DNA of 11,784 bases, taken from NCBI GenBank assembly GCA_003158505.1, contig PMJK01000078.1:19950-31733 (forward strand). The letters are read 5' to 3'. Below are positions 1 through 7,412 of the stretch, one piece after another. The notes beneath the pieces were generated by a model. The model was not told the origin of the DNA, did not search any database, and saw only the letters and a program-made list of their open reading frames with translations. The number at the start of each line of letters is the position of its first letter. Position 1 is the first letter of the stretch. The stretch is from Holophagaceae bacterium. GTDB taxonomy: Bacteria > Acidobacteriota > Holophagae > Holophagales > Holophagaceae. The position numbers and the translations under genes are program-made.

Positions 1-311
1 TTCTGGGTCAATGAGTGGAGCGTCTTGCTGAGGTTCCATTGGAGTTCCCCGGCGGAACCCCTGGGCAGGCGGGCCTCAAGATCAGCCAGGGTGGTTTGCC
101 CGCGCCGGATGCGGTCGGACAGCTGCCGCAGGTCTTGCAGTTGCTGGATCTGCTGATTCCGTCCGGACTCGGCCTCCCGCTTCGCTTTCAGCTTCTGGGC
201 CAGTTGCTGAGAGGCATCGGGGAGCACGAAGAAGGCCACCCCAAGGCCAGATACCACTCCCAGGGCTCCCGTGGCCAGGCGAAGGCGGCTCGCGCGCAGA
301 GGGCTTCTCAT
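1..311 (-). CDS. pilO: PilO-like type IV pilus assembly protein, N-terminal part (runs off left edge)
   Basis: The frame opens with ATG at 309-311, overlapping the stop of the pilN-like gene by four bases (ATGA), and stays open for 103 codons to the window edge. The protein starts MRSPLRASRLRLATGALG and has one hydrophobic segment at about residues 12-30. A polar, Gln/Lys/Arg-rich stretch at about 33-85 looks like a coiled coil. PilO is a bitopic inner-membrane protein that pairs with PilN through such coiled coils and links the cytoplasmic PilM to the PilP/PilQ secretin. The assignment rests on this topology and on its place directly after a pilN-like gene; the C-terminal PilO fold lies outside the window. 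A GspM-like type II secretion protein would have the same layout. Translational coupling to pilN is likely. Confidence 0.6.
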   Translation of the reverse strand, partial: MRSPLRASRLRLATGALGVVSGLGVAFFVLPDASQQLAQKLKAKREAESGRNQQIQQLQDLRQLSDRIRRGQTTLADLEARLPRGSAGELQWNLSKTLHSLTQ

Positions 312-1159
312 TCAGGGTCCTTCGAGCGAATGGGACGGATCCTTGGCGGACGCCTGGGCCGACCTCCCGCCGTGTCATCATCCACCGACACGGGCGGCAA
401 AGCTGGACGGACCTGCGCTCCTTCGTGCGCGCCCTGGGGCGGCGGCGCCGTGGGGGGGGTGACCGCGGCCGCTGGGGCCGTGCGGGCGGGCGTCGCAGGG
501 GGGCGCCCAGGAAGTCCCGCGGGATGGGCTGCCACGCTGACCGGGGCAGGGGTCGCGGGTCCCAGCTTAATGGCTTTCACTTGGAAGGGAGGAGGCACTG
601 CGGCGGTGGGAAGACTGATCTCGAAATCCCAACCTCCTCCCGCCCGTTCGGATTCGCGCTCCAGGATGACCTGGGCGAAGACAGGCGTGGCCCGCAGTGC
701 CTCCACGAAGGCGGCCTCGGCCTGGCGAGTCCGGGCCTCGCCCTTGAGTTTCATCACCACTTGCTGGGCGTTGCTCCGGGCCCGCTGGAGGCCCTTCAAC
801 CGCATGTCCGGCACCATGCACTGCTCAAGCTCGGCGGTGAGCCGGGACCAGGGAAGGCTGCGCTCCTGGAGGATCCGTTCCGCCAGCTTCCATCGGGACT
901 GTTCGCGGGAGGCATCCATGTCCAGGAGAGAGTCCTGGATCTGCTGCTCCTGTTGGGCCGCGTGCCGAGCCTCCTCGGTCAGGCTGACCGCCTCGCGTCC
1001 AGCACGGTTGGCCTGATGGTAGGCGTGCCACGTGAAGCCGATGGCTCCTGCCAAGAAGAGGGTGCCCGCGCCGAGGGCGGTCCAGCCGAGTGTGACGTGA
1101 CGCTGGCGCCAGAGGCTCGGGCGGGGGGCGAGGTTGAGGTTGAGGACTGGGACTGCCAT
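308..1159 (-). CDS. pilN: PilN-like type IV pilus assembly protein with a long Pro/Ala-rich tail
   Basis: This 283-residue protein begins MAVPVLNLNLAPRP. The short N-terminal strand followed by Pro/Arg matches the conserved cytoplasmic tail by which PilN docks on PilM. One membrane segment follows at about residues 23-45, then a charged coiled-coil-like region at 50-100 and a compact alpha/beta domain at about 100-185. From about residue 188 to the end the chain is rich in Pro, Ala and Arg and looks disordered, ending RPRRPPRIRPIRSKDPE. PilN proteins usually stop after the folded domain at around 200 residues, so the tail is an extension. The ATG overlaps the upstream stop by one base (TGATG) and the gene's own stop overlaps the next start, so the three genes form one operon. 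Family membership is inferred from topology, the N-terminal motif and gene order. Confidence 0.7.
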   Translation of the reverse strand: MAVPVLNLNLAPRPSLWRQRHVTLGWTALGAGTLFLAGAIGFTWHAYHQANRAGREAVSLTEEARHAAQQEQQIQDSLLDMDASREQSRWKLAERILQERSLPWSRLTAELEQCMVPDMRLKGLQRARSNAQQVVMKLKGEARTRQAEAAFVEALRATPVFAQVILERESERAGGGWDFEISLPTAAVPPPFQVKAIKLGPATPAPVSVAAHPAGLPGRPPATPARTAPAAAVTPPTAPPPQGAHEGAQVRPALPPVSVDDDTAGGRPRRPPRIRPIRSKDPE

Positions 1160-1890
1160 CAGTTCCCCTCACCCAGAACCGAGCGGTCATCGAGGATGCG
1201 TACGGCCAGGTTGCTTTCGGGCCAGGCAGGGGCGCCCCAGATGATGAGCTGTTGCGGGGTGCGTGATTCCCGCTGGAGGAAGGCCGCGCTGGGGGCGAGG
1301 CGCTCCTCGACCCAGGCTTCAGGGACAAGGGGCTCTGACCACTGGCGCAGCAGGCACAGGGTCCGGCCCCAGGCCACGAGAGTCCCGGCATACTTCCCGG
1401 ATCCCACAGGACTCAAGGACAGCAGGATGCCGGGCAGGTCAAGGGTGGGCGCCAACAGGTTGTAGAGGTACAGCCACCGCGGCGTAAGGGCATGGAGGCT
1501 CCGGTCGAGCCGTAGACCCAGTTGGAGCATGGATTCGCGCAGATCCTCCCGAATGCCCGAAGCGAGCCATGTACCAGGTTCCACTTCCAGAGCCTGGACG
1601 AAGTGGGGTACTTCCAGGGCCAGGGCCTGCATAAACCGCCACCGGAAGAAAGCTTCCTGAGCCTCCGCACCCTTGGGAAATTCTGTGAGATCCCGGAGCA
1701 GGATGGAGGGCGTCCATAGATCTTCCACCACCCAGCGCGTGGGGCCCGGGGGCAGGGCCGCCAGGGCCAGAGCCAGCTGGTCCTCCGTAGGTACACCATT
1801 CAGAGGGCGCCGGTGGGCGGCGGCGATGACCCGGTGGGCTTCCAGCCATAGCAGGGAGGCATCTGGCGTGGCGAAGACGGGACGTTTCAC
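1159..1890 (-). CDS. Divergent PilM-like (actin-fold) pilus assembly protein
   Basis: This 243-residue protein occupies the pilM slot, immediately before pilN- and pilO-like genes. The start is GTG at 1888-1890, preceded by AGGGGA seven bases upstream. Three segments fit a worn-down PilM/GspL actin-like fold. About 58-100 (LTEFPKGAEAQEAFFRWRF and following) resembles the region where PilM proteins carry a Leu-Pro and helix leading to the 'lP' motif. About 108-145 (WLASGIREDLRESMLQLGL, then an L-rich helix) resembles the 'aaRrevveeyv..l..aGL' stretch. About 155-182 (LLSLSPVGSGKYAGTLVAWG) is placed like the second phosphate-loop strand pair. The usual 'DiGs' and 'Dlg' nucleotide-binding motifs are not visible, and the length is well below the roughly 350 residues normal for PilM. 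It may be a scaffold that no longer binds ATP. It probably binds the N-terminal tail of the PilN-like protein on the cytoplasmic face. Confidence 0.5.
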   Translation of the reverse strand: MKRPVFATPDASLLWLEAHRVIAAAHRRPLNGVPTEDQLALALAALPPGPTRWVVEDLWTPSILLRDLTEFPKGAEAQEAFFRWRFMQALALEVPHFVQALEVEPGTWLASGIREDLRESMLQLGLRLDRSLHALTPRWLYLYNLLAPTLDLPGILLSLSPVGSGKYAGTLVAWGRTLCLLRQWSEPLVPEAWVEERLAPSAAFLQRESRTPQQLIIWGAPAWPESNLAVRILDDRSVLGEGN

Positions 1891-2148
1891 GGCCGGTCCC
1901 CTGCCTCAGGGCCACTCTCCAAGAAGAGTACCAAGCCAGTCCCCAACCGGCCTTCTGCCGCAGGCTCGCTTGCGGGGGCTGTAAAAGGCGGCACAGACGA
2001 CTCCTGACGGGCCTAGGGAAGACCTGAGTCTACCGGGCTTCTGGCCGATCCCCAAGGGGACCTTCCGCGAGGTAGGATCGGATCCTACGTATGGTGTGGA
2101 ATGATGGAGGGGGATGTTCCCACCCGCCTGACCCGGAGCGCTGACTGC
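1891..2148. promoter_or_regulatory. Divergent intergenic region between the pil operon and smc, with short dyads
   Basis: About 258 bases separate the GTG of the pilM-like gene from the preferred smc start, so promoters for both directions should lie here. No convincing sigma70 -35/-10 pair could be picked by eye. Three dyads are visible. CCGCA...TGCGG lies at 1958-1975. TCCCC-AA-GGGGA lies at 2049-2060. A perfect 8-bp arm pair GTAGGATC-G-GATCCTAC lies at 2072-2088. The last two sit 60-100 bases upstream of the smc start with centres about 25 bp apart, a placement that would suit an operator. Long reading frames crossing this region are antisense shadows of smc. Confidence 0.4.
2072..2088. 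promoter_or_regulatory. Perfect inverted repeat upstream of smc, candidate operator
   Basis: The 17-base sequence GTAGGATCGGATCCTAC has 8-bp arms that are exact reverse complements around a single central G. It lies 61 bases before the preferred GTG of smc. A compact palindrome this close to a gene start is typical of a dimeric regulator's binding site, but no regulator is encoded in the window and no family motif is recognised. It could also be a chance palindrome containing a BamHI-type hexamer. Confidence 0.3.
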
Positions 2149-5100
2149 GTGCGCCTTATTTCCCTCGAACTCCATGGATTCAAGTCCTTCGCCGATGCCC
2201 AGAAGCTCAGCTTCCCGGGCGGTATGACGGCCGTGGTGGGGCCGAACGGTTGCGGTAAGTCGAATATCTCCGACAGCCTGGCGTGGGTACTTGGGGAGCA
2301 GCGTCCCTCCATGCTCCGGGGTGCCGAGATGGCCGATGTGATTTTCGCGGGCACTGCCCAGCGCCGACCCATGGGCCTGTCTGAAGTGAAGCTGGTGCTG
2401 GAGATGCCCGATCCCGCTTTGCCCGGGGCCACCCGCGAAGTCACGATTTCCCGCCGCCTCTACCGCGACTCTGGAAGTGAGTACCGAATCAACGGGCGCG
2501 AGGCCAGGCTCAAGGACGTGCAGGATCTCCTGCTCGACACGGGGATGGGAACGCGGGCCTACAGCTTCATCCAGCAGGGACAAATCGACCTCATCCTGAG
2601 CAGCAAACCCAAGGATCGCCGCATCCTCTTGGAGGAGGCCGCGGGCATCACTCGCTACAAGTTGCGCCGTGCCGACGCCGAGAAGCGGCTGGAGGAGACC
2701 AAGGGCAACCTGCAGCGGCTCGACGACATCCTCTTTGAATTGAATAAGCAGATGGATTCGCTCCGCCGTCAGGCCTCTCGCGCCCGGAAGGCGAAGGAGC
2801 TGGATACTGAAATCAAGGCCACTCAGCGGATTCTGCTCGCGGGGAAGGCCGTGGAACTGGAAGCGGCCAAGCTGCGCCTCCTTGATCAGCTGGACCAGAC
2901 TGAACGCAGGGTGGCGGAACTCACGGCCCAGGTCTCCGAAAAGGCCTCCGAAGTCGAGACCTTGCGCCTGTCGGTGGACGAGCAGCAGCAGACCCAGGCC
3001 CGGCGAGCCAGCGCCATGCTGGCCCTGGACCAGCGCCTTCAGCTTGCGGACCAGGAGCGCGGTTTCCAGGTGGAACGCCGGGATGAAGCCCAGGGGCAGA
3101 GAGACCGCCTGCAAGAACGCACGCGGGCTTTGACGGAGCGGCTGGAGGAGTCAGGGGATTCTTTCTCGGCACTCGAAGCGGTACTCAGGGAGGCTTCCGA
3201 ACGCCTGGGTATATGGGAGGCCGATCTGTCCAAGGCAGAGGAGACCGTGGCCCATGCTCAGGGGGCCCTCCGTCACGAAGAAACCGAATTTCACGCCTTG
3301 CGCGAGCGGAAGGTTGAAAGCCAGAAGGAAGCTGTGACCCGCCAGAAGCAGCGCCTGGGATTTCAAAGTCAGATTGCCCAGCTTGAAGGACGGCTGGATG
3401 CCCTGAACCATGACGAATCCATACGGGCTCCGCGTCTCGAGAGCCTTCAGGCCGAGGCCACCAAGGTGGATCGGGACATGGAGGGTCTGCTGTCCCAGGT
3501 TGAACAGGCCGAGGTGGCGTCTTCCGATCAGCGTCGGCATGCGGAAACCCTGGAGGAGAGCCAACGGACCCTGGCCCAGGATCATCACCGTGCCGAGGCG
3601 GAACTGGATGCCGCAGAACGCCGGCTGCGGCAGATCTCTGACCTGCTGGCCCAGAGCTTCGGGGATGAGGAGTTGCGGAAGGGGCTCGCCTGGCTGCATG
3701 AGCAGGGCATGAGGTCACTCACCCTCGTGGAGCAGCTGACCGTGGATGAGGCCCTGCGGCCGGATCTGGAGCGCCTGCTCGGAGTCTGGCTCCAGTCGCT
3801 TTCCGTGGACTTGGACACGGCCCGCCAGGCGGCCGGGGCACCGGGGCATCTTCTGTTTGCCCTGGAATGCGACTTACCGGCGCCCCCGGCCCCCGAAGGT
3901 TGCGAGTCCCTCCGGGACCACGTTCGCTGGACTGCCTCCGGACGGCCGCTGCAGGCCCTCGTGGACCGGGCCTTCCGCTGTTCCGACGAGGCCCTGCCGG
4001 ACCTCGTCCTGACCCACCCGGATTTGGCCTTCGTGTCGCCTGCCTTCATCCGCCTGCCCTATGGCCCGCTGCAACTCGGCATCTCCGCACCTGCCGCCTC
4101 GCCGATCAAGCTGAGGGCAGAACAGGAAGAGGCCAGGGCCACACGGGAAGCCCTTCTGGATCGCCTGGAAGAGTTGGAGGGCCAGCGGAAACGAGGAGGT
4201 GACGAGGCCCGCGCCGCCCGTGAGCGATCCCTGGAGATCGATGAGGATCTCCGCACCATTCGCCGGAGATCGGACACCCTCAAGTCCCAACGGACCCTTG
4301 TGCAGACTCAGCTGTCCGAGATCCATGCCACAAGCGAGCGGGCCGATGCCATGTGGGAGCAGATCGAGACGGAGATCAAGCGGCTCCAGGTTCTGCTGCG
4401 CGAACTTGATGAACATCCGGAAGAGGCGGGCGATGCCGCGCTGGAAGAGGCCATCCATGGGGCTGAGATCCGTGTGCAGGAGGCAAGACAGCGCCTCGAT
4501 GGGTGCCGCGAACAGCGGCTGGAGGCCGCCCGAGGGCGCGATGCCGCCTGGGCGGAGCGGGATGGGCATGAGCGCCACCTGCAGCTTGCACGCCGAGGCC
4601 GTTTCGATCTGGAGGCCGAACGTCAGCGGCTGGAGGCGGAGGCTGCGGATCAGCTGGATCGCAGGGAAGGATGCATCCGTCGCCTCGCTGAATTGGAAAC
4701 AGAAACCCAGGGGTTGTTGCAGGAACGGGAAGGCGTGCAGGCCCAGGCCCGGGAGGCCCAACCCAGGCTCGAACTGGATCAGGAGGCCCTGCGGGTCCAT
4801 GAGCGAGACGCCCGCGAATTTCAGGAGGCCCTGGAGAATGCACGGGCCCATCACCAGGAAGTGTTGATCCATGGCGCCCAGGTTCAAGGGAGCCAGGAAG
4901 CTCTGGCCAAGGAAGTCGAGTTGGCCCTGGGGCTGGATGTGCCGGCTTTCATGGCTGGATTGAGTGATGTGGAACGGCGGGCATGGGAGGAAGGTGAACT
5001 GGTTCACCAGACGCGACTGAATGAGTTGCAGGGCCGGCGCATGGAATTAGGCGGAGTGAATCCCCTGGCCATCCAGGAACAGGAGGAGGCCGAGCAGCGC

Positions 5101-5658
5101 ATGGCTTTCATGGATGAGCAGCGGGCAGACGTGACGACCGCCATCGGCAATCTTGAATCCACGATCCAGGAGATCAATGCCACCAGCGAGGACCGGTTCC
5201 GTGAGGCTTTCGATTTTGTGAACAGCCGGTTCCAGGAGGTTTTCCGCGAGGCTTTTGGAGGAGGAAGCGCTCACCTCAGTCTTGAGGATCCCAAGAGCCT
5301 CCTGGAGTGCGGCATCGAGATTACCGCACAGCCTCCGGGGAAGACGGCCAAGGCACTCACGCTGCTGAGCGGCGGCGAAAAGGCCCTCACGGCGATCTCG
5401 CTGCTCTTCGCCATTTTCCACTTCAAACCCAGTCCATTCTGTGTGCTGGACGAGGTGGACGCACCCCTGGATGAGGCCAACGTGGGCCGCTTTGCCGCCA
5501 TGGTTCAGAAGATGAAGGCCGATACCCAGTTCATCGTCATCACTCACCAGAAGCCCACCATGGTGGCCGCAGACACTCTCTACGGCGTGACCATGGAGGA
5601 AGCAGGCTGTTCCCGGCTGGTGAGCGTTCAACTGCGGGAGGCAGAGGCTCTGGTCTAA
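2149..5658 (+). CDS. smc: Chromosome segregation protein SMC
   Basis: SMC is the ring-forming ATPase that, with ScpA and ScpB, condenses and segregates the bacterial chromosome. The preferred start is GTG at 2149, giving VRLISLELHGFKSFADAQ, the usual SMC N-terminus, with GGAG ten bases upstream; the protein is then 1169 residues. An ATG at 2101 would add 16 residues that look unlike SMC and has a weak ribosome site. Numbering from the GTG, the Walker A motif GPNGCGKS is at 31-38, the Q-loop QQGQ at 142-145, the ABC signature LSGGEKAL at 1073-1080, and Walker B VLDEVD at 1099-1104 with catalytic Glu1102, followed by a D-loop. Long heptad-like coiled coils flank a hinge at about 509-654. The hinge is divergent and lacks a clear Gly-rich motif. 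scpA and scpB are not in the window. All catalytic motifs are intact. Confidence 0.96.
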   Translation: MRLISLELHGFKSFADAQKLSFPGGMTAVVGPNGCGKSNISDSLAWVLGEQRPSMLRGAEMADVIFAGTAQRRPMGLSEVKLVLEMPDPALPGATREVTISRRLYRDSGSEYRINGREARLKDVQDLLLDTGMGTRAYSFIQQGQIDLILSSKPKDRRILLEEAAGITRYKLRRADAEKRLEETKGNLQRLDDILFELNKQMDSLRRQASRARKAKELDTEIKATQRILLAGKAVELEAAKLRLLDQLDQTERRVAELTAQVSEKASEVETLRLSVDEQQQTQARRASAMLALDQRLQLADQERGFQVERRDEAQGQRDRLQERTRALTERLEESGDSFSALEAVLREASERLGIWEADLSKAEETVAHAQGALRHEETEFHALRERKVESQKEAVTRQKQRLGFQSQIAQLEGRLDALNHDESIRAPRLESLQAEATKVDRDMEGLLSQVEQAEVASSDQRRHAETLEESQRTLAQDHHRAEAELDAAERRLRQISDLLAQSFGDEELRKGLAWLHEQGMRSLTLVEQLTVDEALRPDLERLLGVWLQSLSVDLDTARQAAGAPGHLLFALECDLPAPPAPEGCESLRDHVRWTASGRPLQALVDRAFRCSDEALPDLVLTHPDLAFVSPAFIRLPYGPLQLGISAPAASPIKLRAEQEEARATREALLDRLEELEGQRKRGGDEARAARERSLEIDEDLRTIRRRSDTLKSQRTLVQTQLSEIHATSERADAMWEQIETEIKRLQVLLRELDEHPEEAGDAALEEAIHGAEIRVQEARQRLDGCREQRLEAARGRDAAWAERDGHERHLQLARRGRFDLEAERQRLEAEAADQLDRREGCIRRLAELETETQGLLQEREGVQAQAREAQPRLELDQEALRVHERDAREFQEALENARAHHQEVLIHGAQVQGSQEALAKEVELALGLDVPAFMAGLSDVERRAWEEGELVHQTRLNELQGRRMELGGVNPLAIQEQEEAEQRMAFMDEQRADVTTAIGNLESTIQEINATSEDRFREAFDFVNSRFQEVFREAFGGGSAHLSLEDPKSLLECGIEITAQPPGKTAKALTLLSGGEKALTAISLLFAIFHFKPSPFCVLDEVDAPLDEANVGRFAAMVQKMKADTQFIVITHQKPTMVAADTLYGVTMEEAGCSRLVSVQLREAEALV

Positions 5659-6020
5659 GGCACTGCTCTTAGCTGCCTCTGGTGTGACTTCCGCGTGAAG
5701 GGAAGGTGTTGACGGCCCGGTTTTCGCCCCATCCGATACGGAGTTAAAGGGGGTTTATCTTGTCGAGGCGAAAAAAAGCGGAAAATGTGGAAAACCTGGA
5801 TTCTGGGCGAATGGACAAATTCCGCAAACATCAACAATGGAAGAATTGAAATAAAACGATTAACATTGATACCTCATGGGTCAAGTCACGCGAGGAACTT
5901 CGTATCCGGACAGGATTTAACGCCTCGGGAAGGGGTCAATCCACAGGCTTTTCCACAGATAGGAGAGAACCTTCTGTAACTACCTGGAAACACGTGGGTG
6001 ACGGGGCCGTGACCAGGACA
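5659..6020. other. Gene-free, locally AT-rich region between convergent genes
   Basis: These 362 bases separate the ends of two convergent genes, so no gene promoter is needed here, yet the gap is the largest fully non-coding stretch in the window. Base composition drops sharply: by hand count 24 of 70 bases at 5811-5880 are G or C, and only 10 of 40 at 5831-5870, within an otherwise GC-rich window. Short frames here (for example an ATG at 5785 giving 64 codons) lack a ribosome site and look like chance. Two perfect DnaA-box-like 9-mers lie at 5786-5794 and 5949-5957 (listed separately). I see no tRNA and no T-tract terminator after smc. A weak CTTCC/GGAAG pair near 5689-5707 is the only hairpin just after the smc stop. 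Confidence 0.6.
5786..5957. other. Inverted pair of DnaA-box-like sites flanking an AT-rich core
   Basis: TTTTCCACA at 5949-5957 and its exact reverse complement TGTGGAAAA at 5786-5794 both match the general DnaA box TTWTNCACA. A weaker box, CAATCCACA (7 of 9 to TTATCCACA), lies at 5937-5945, three bases from the right box. The similarity extends beyond the boxes. Read outward-in on opposite strands, the left end is TGTGGAAAACCTGGATTC and the right end is TGTGGAAAAGCCTGTGGATT, so the two ends form an imperfect inverted repeat of about 20 bp. Between them lies the AT-rich segment around 5811-5870. This is the look of a replication-origin unwinding region or a DnaA-binding control site. However, dnaA, dnaN, gidA and rpmH are absent here, and the genes on both sides read towards the site. 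Confidence 0.35.
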
Positions 6021-6030
6021 TTACTCCTGG
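5997..6030 (-). terminator. Possible hairpins at the 3' end of the TPR gene
   Basis: Two adjacent hairpin-forming stretches lie at the end of the minus-strand TPR gene. CCAGGA (6013-6018) and TCCTGG (6025-6030) form a perfect 6-bp stem whose loop contains the stop codon. An 18-base dyad at 5997-6014 has one G-G mismatch around a GG centre. No clear run of T follows on the minus strand, so this is at best a weak or factor-assisted terminator. Confidence 0.25.
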
Positions 6031-7376
6031 GATTCGGTGGCCAGAAATCCAGGACGCAACCATTCACGGATGGTGCCGTCGTCGACGCCCAGGTTGGCCA
6101 GATGATCCGTGGCCATCTTTAAGCTCTGGTCTTCATCACGGCAGATGAGAAGGCGCTGCCTCCAGGCCTCGGTCGCCCGGGCGCGAAGTTCCGGCTCACC
6201 ATGGTTCATGCGTTTCTCAAGCACGAACCCCAGGTTGTTCGCGGCCTTGCGATGCTGGTGTTCAAGGGTCAAGGCCTTCTCATAGGCCTCAGTGGCTTCC
6301 TTCCAGCGATCGGTAACCTCAAGGGCGACTCCCTTCGCGTTCCACACGTCGGCATCATGGGGTGCCAAGGCCATGGCTTGGGCCACCATGCTCATCTGAT
6401 CCTCACGCCGGTTGGCGAAGCGGTAGACCTCGGAAAGACCCAGGTAGGCGCTGTATTCGCCAGGGTCAAGTTCAAGGGCCTGAAGAAAGGCCTGCTCCGC
6501 GGCGGTCTCCTGGCGGGTTTCCAACAGCACATAACCCAGCTGGACCTGCAAATCGGCCGCATCGGGTTCGCGCATCAAGGCCTCGCGGTAGCAACGCAGA
6601 GCATCGTCCCAGCGGCAGTCCTCGCGGGCCATGTCACCAAGGGCGGCCCAGGGGTTCGCGGCGTCCGGATCGGTCTCGGTGGCGAGGCTGAAATAGGAGG
6701 CGGCGCCGTCCCGGTCACCCATGTCCCGTTTCAGTTCGCCCAGCAGGGCCTGGGCCTCGGCCAGTACCGGAGCAGGTGGCGCCAGCAGCATGAGCATATG
6801 GAGCTGTCCCTGGGCCAGCTCGAGATGGCCCTGTTCACTGAAAATTTCCGCGAGGATGAAATAGCTGGTCGGATCACACACATGCAGGCTGCGGGCCCGC
6901 TGGATGCAGCGGAGGCCTTCGGCCAATTCTCCCCGCTTCAGAAGCAGTTCACCCAATGCGTGCCAGCCCCAGTAGTAGCAGTCCTCGGCGCGCAACGCGG
7001 CCATGAGCTGGGCCTCGGCTCCGGCGACATCACCCAGCTGTTCCATGGCGATGGCCAGCAGGCGCAGGTAGCCGAGATTGCGGAGATGGCCCCCCTCGCG
7101 GGGATGCTCATCCCGGAGGGATTCCAGCTGGGCCAGCAATTCCAGGCCTTCCTCGTCGCCGTTCTGATCACTGAAGCAGAGCAGGCGCTCGAACCACGCC
7201 TCCGCATGGGAACGGTCCTCGGCCAGCAACTGGTCCAGGATCTCCCGGGCCTCATCGTGGCGGGCCCGACTGTTGTAGGCGCGAGCCAGGGCCAGACGGT
7301 CTTCATAGGAGGTTACGGCCGCGGCCTTCAGCGCCGTCAGGCCGGGATCCAGCAACTTGAGCCAAGGGCGTACCAT
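6021..7376 (-). CDS. TPR-repeat protein of unknown function
   Basis: The start is set at ATG 7374-7376 (MVRPWLKLLDPGLTALK), with GAGG six bases upstream, giving 451 residues. A longer frame reaching 7499 would run into the repeat element and is rejected. The protein is almost entirely helical with tetratricopeptide-like repeats. The clearest are at about 117-165, 204-238, 239-272 (WAALGDMAREDCRWDDALRC), 273-306 (LGYVLLETRQETAAEQAFLQ) and 341-390 (WNAKGVALEVTDRWKEATEA). No signal peptide, membrane segment or catalytic domain is visible, so it is probably a cytoplasmic scaffold or adaptor. The partner is not evident from the sequence. The gene stands last on its strand after ruvA and the dehydrogenase but is separated from them by the structured repeat, so its promoter or read-through source is unclear. 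It ends convergent to smc. Confidence 0.85.
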   Translation of the reverse strand: MVRPWLKLLDPGLTALKAAAVTSYEDRLALARAYNSRARHDEAREILDQLLAEDRSHAEAWFERLLCFSDQNGDEEGLELLAQLESLRDEHPREGGHLRNLGYLRLLAIAMEQLGDVAGAEAQLMAALRAEDCYYWGWHALGELLLKRGELAEGLRCIQRARSLHVCDPTSYFILAEIFSEQGHLELAQGQLHMLMLLAPPAPVLAEAQALLGELKRDMGDRDGAASYFSLATETDPDAANPWAALGDMAREDCRWDDALRCYREALMREPDAADLQVQLGYVLLETRQETAAEQAFLQALELDPGEYSAYLGLSEVYRFANRREDQMSMVAQAMALAPHDADVWNAKGVALEVTDRWKEATEAYEKALTLEHQHRKAANNLGFVLEKRMNHGEPELRARATEAWRQRLLICRDEDQSLKMATDHLANLGVDDGTIREWLRPGFLATESQE

Positions 7377-7412
7377 GGGATGCCTCGTGAGGGAGTCCAG
7401 CGTATCACCCTC

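Noticed and set aside
15..1465. Long plus-strand frames of 333 and 346 codons over the pil genes
   Set aside because: They are antisense to a coherent pilM-N-O operon, have Arg/Gly/Pro-rich low-complexity composition typical of GC-rich shadow frames, and show no family motif.
1914..1929. Short inverted repeat ACTCT/AGAGT upstream of the pilM-like gene
   Set aside because: Arms of only five bases with a six-base spacer are expected by chance in a region of this length.
1930..1960. A sigma54-like GG-N10-GC promoter for the pil operon on the minus strand
   Set aside because: The GG and GC spacing occurs, but the surrounding bases match the consensus poorly, as expected by chance in GC-rich DNA.
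1906..3114. A 402-codon minus-strand frame overlapping smc and the intergenic region
   Set aside because: It is antisense to the SMC ATPase head, whose motifs are beyond doubt, and shows no domain of its own.
5840..5880. A dif-like recombination site around ATTAACATTGAT
   Set aside because: One half matches the XerD side at only about 7 of 11 positions and the expected XerC half is not present at the right spacing.
5785..5979. A 64-codon plus-strand frame in the AT-rich gap
   Set aside because: No ribosome site, no family resemblance, and it overlaps both DnaA-box-like sites.
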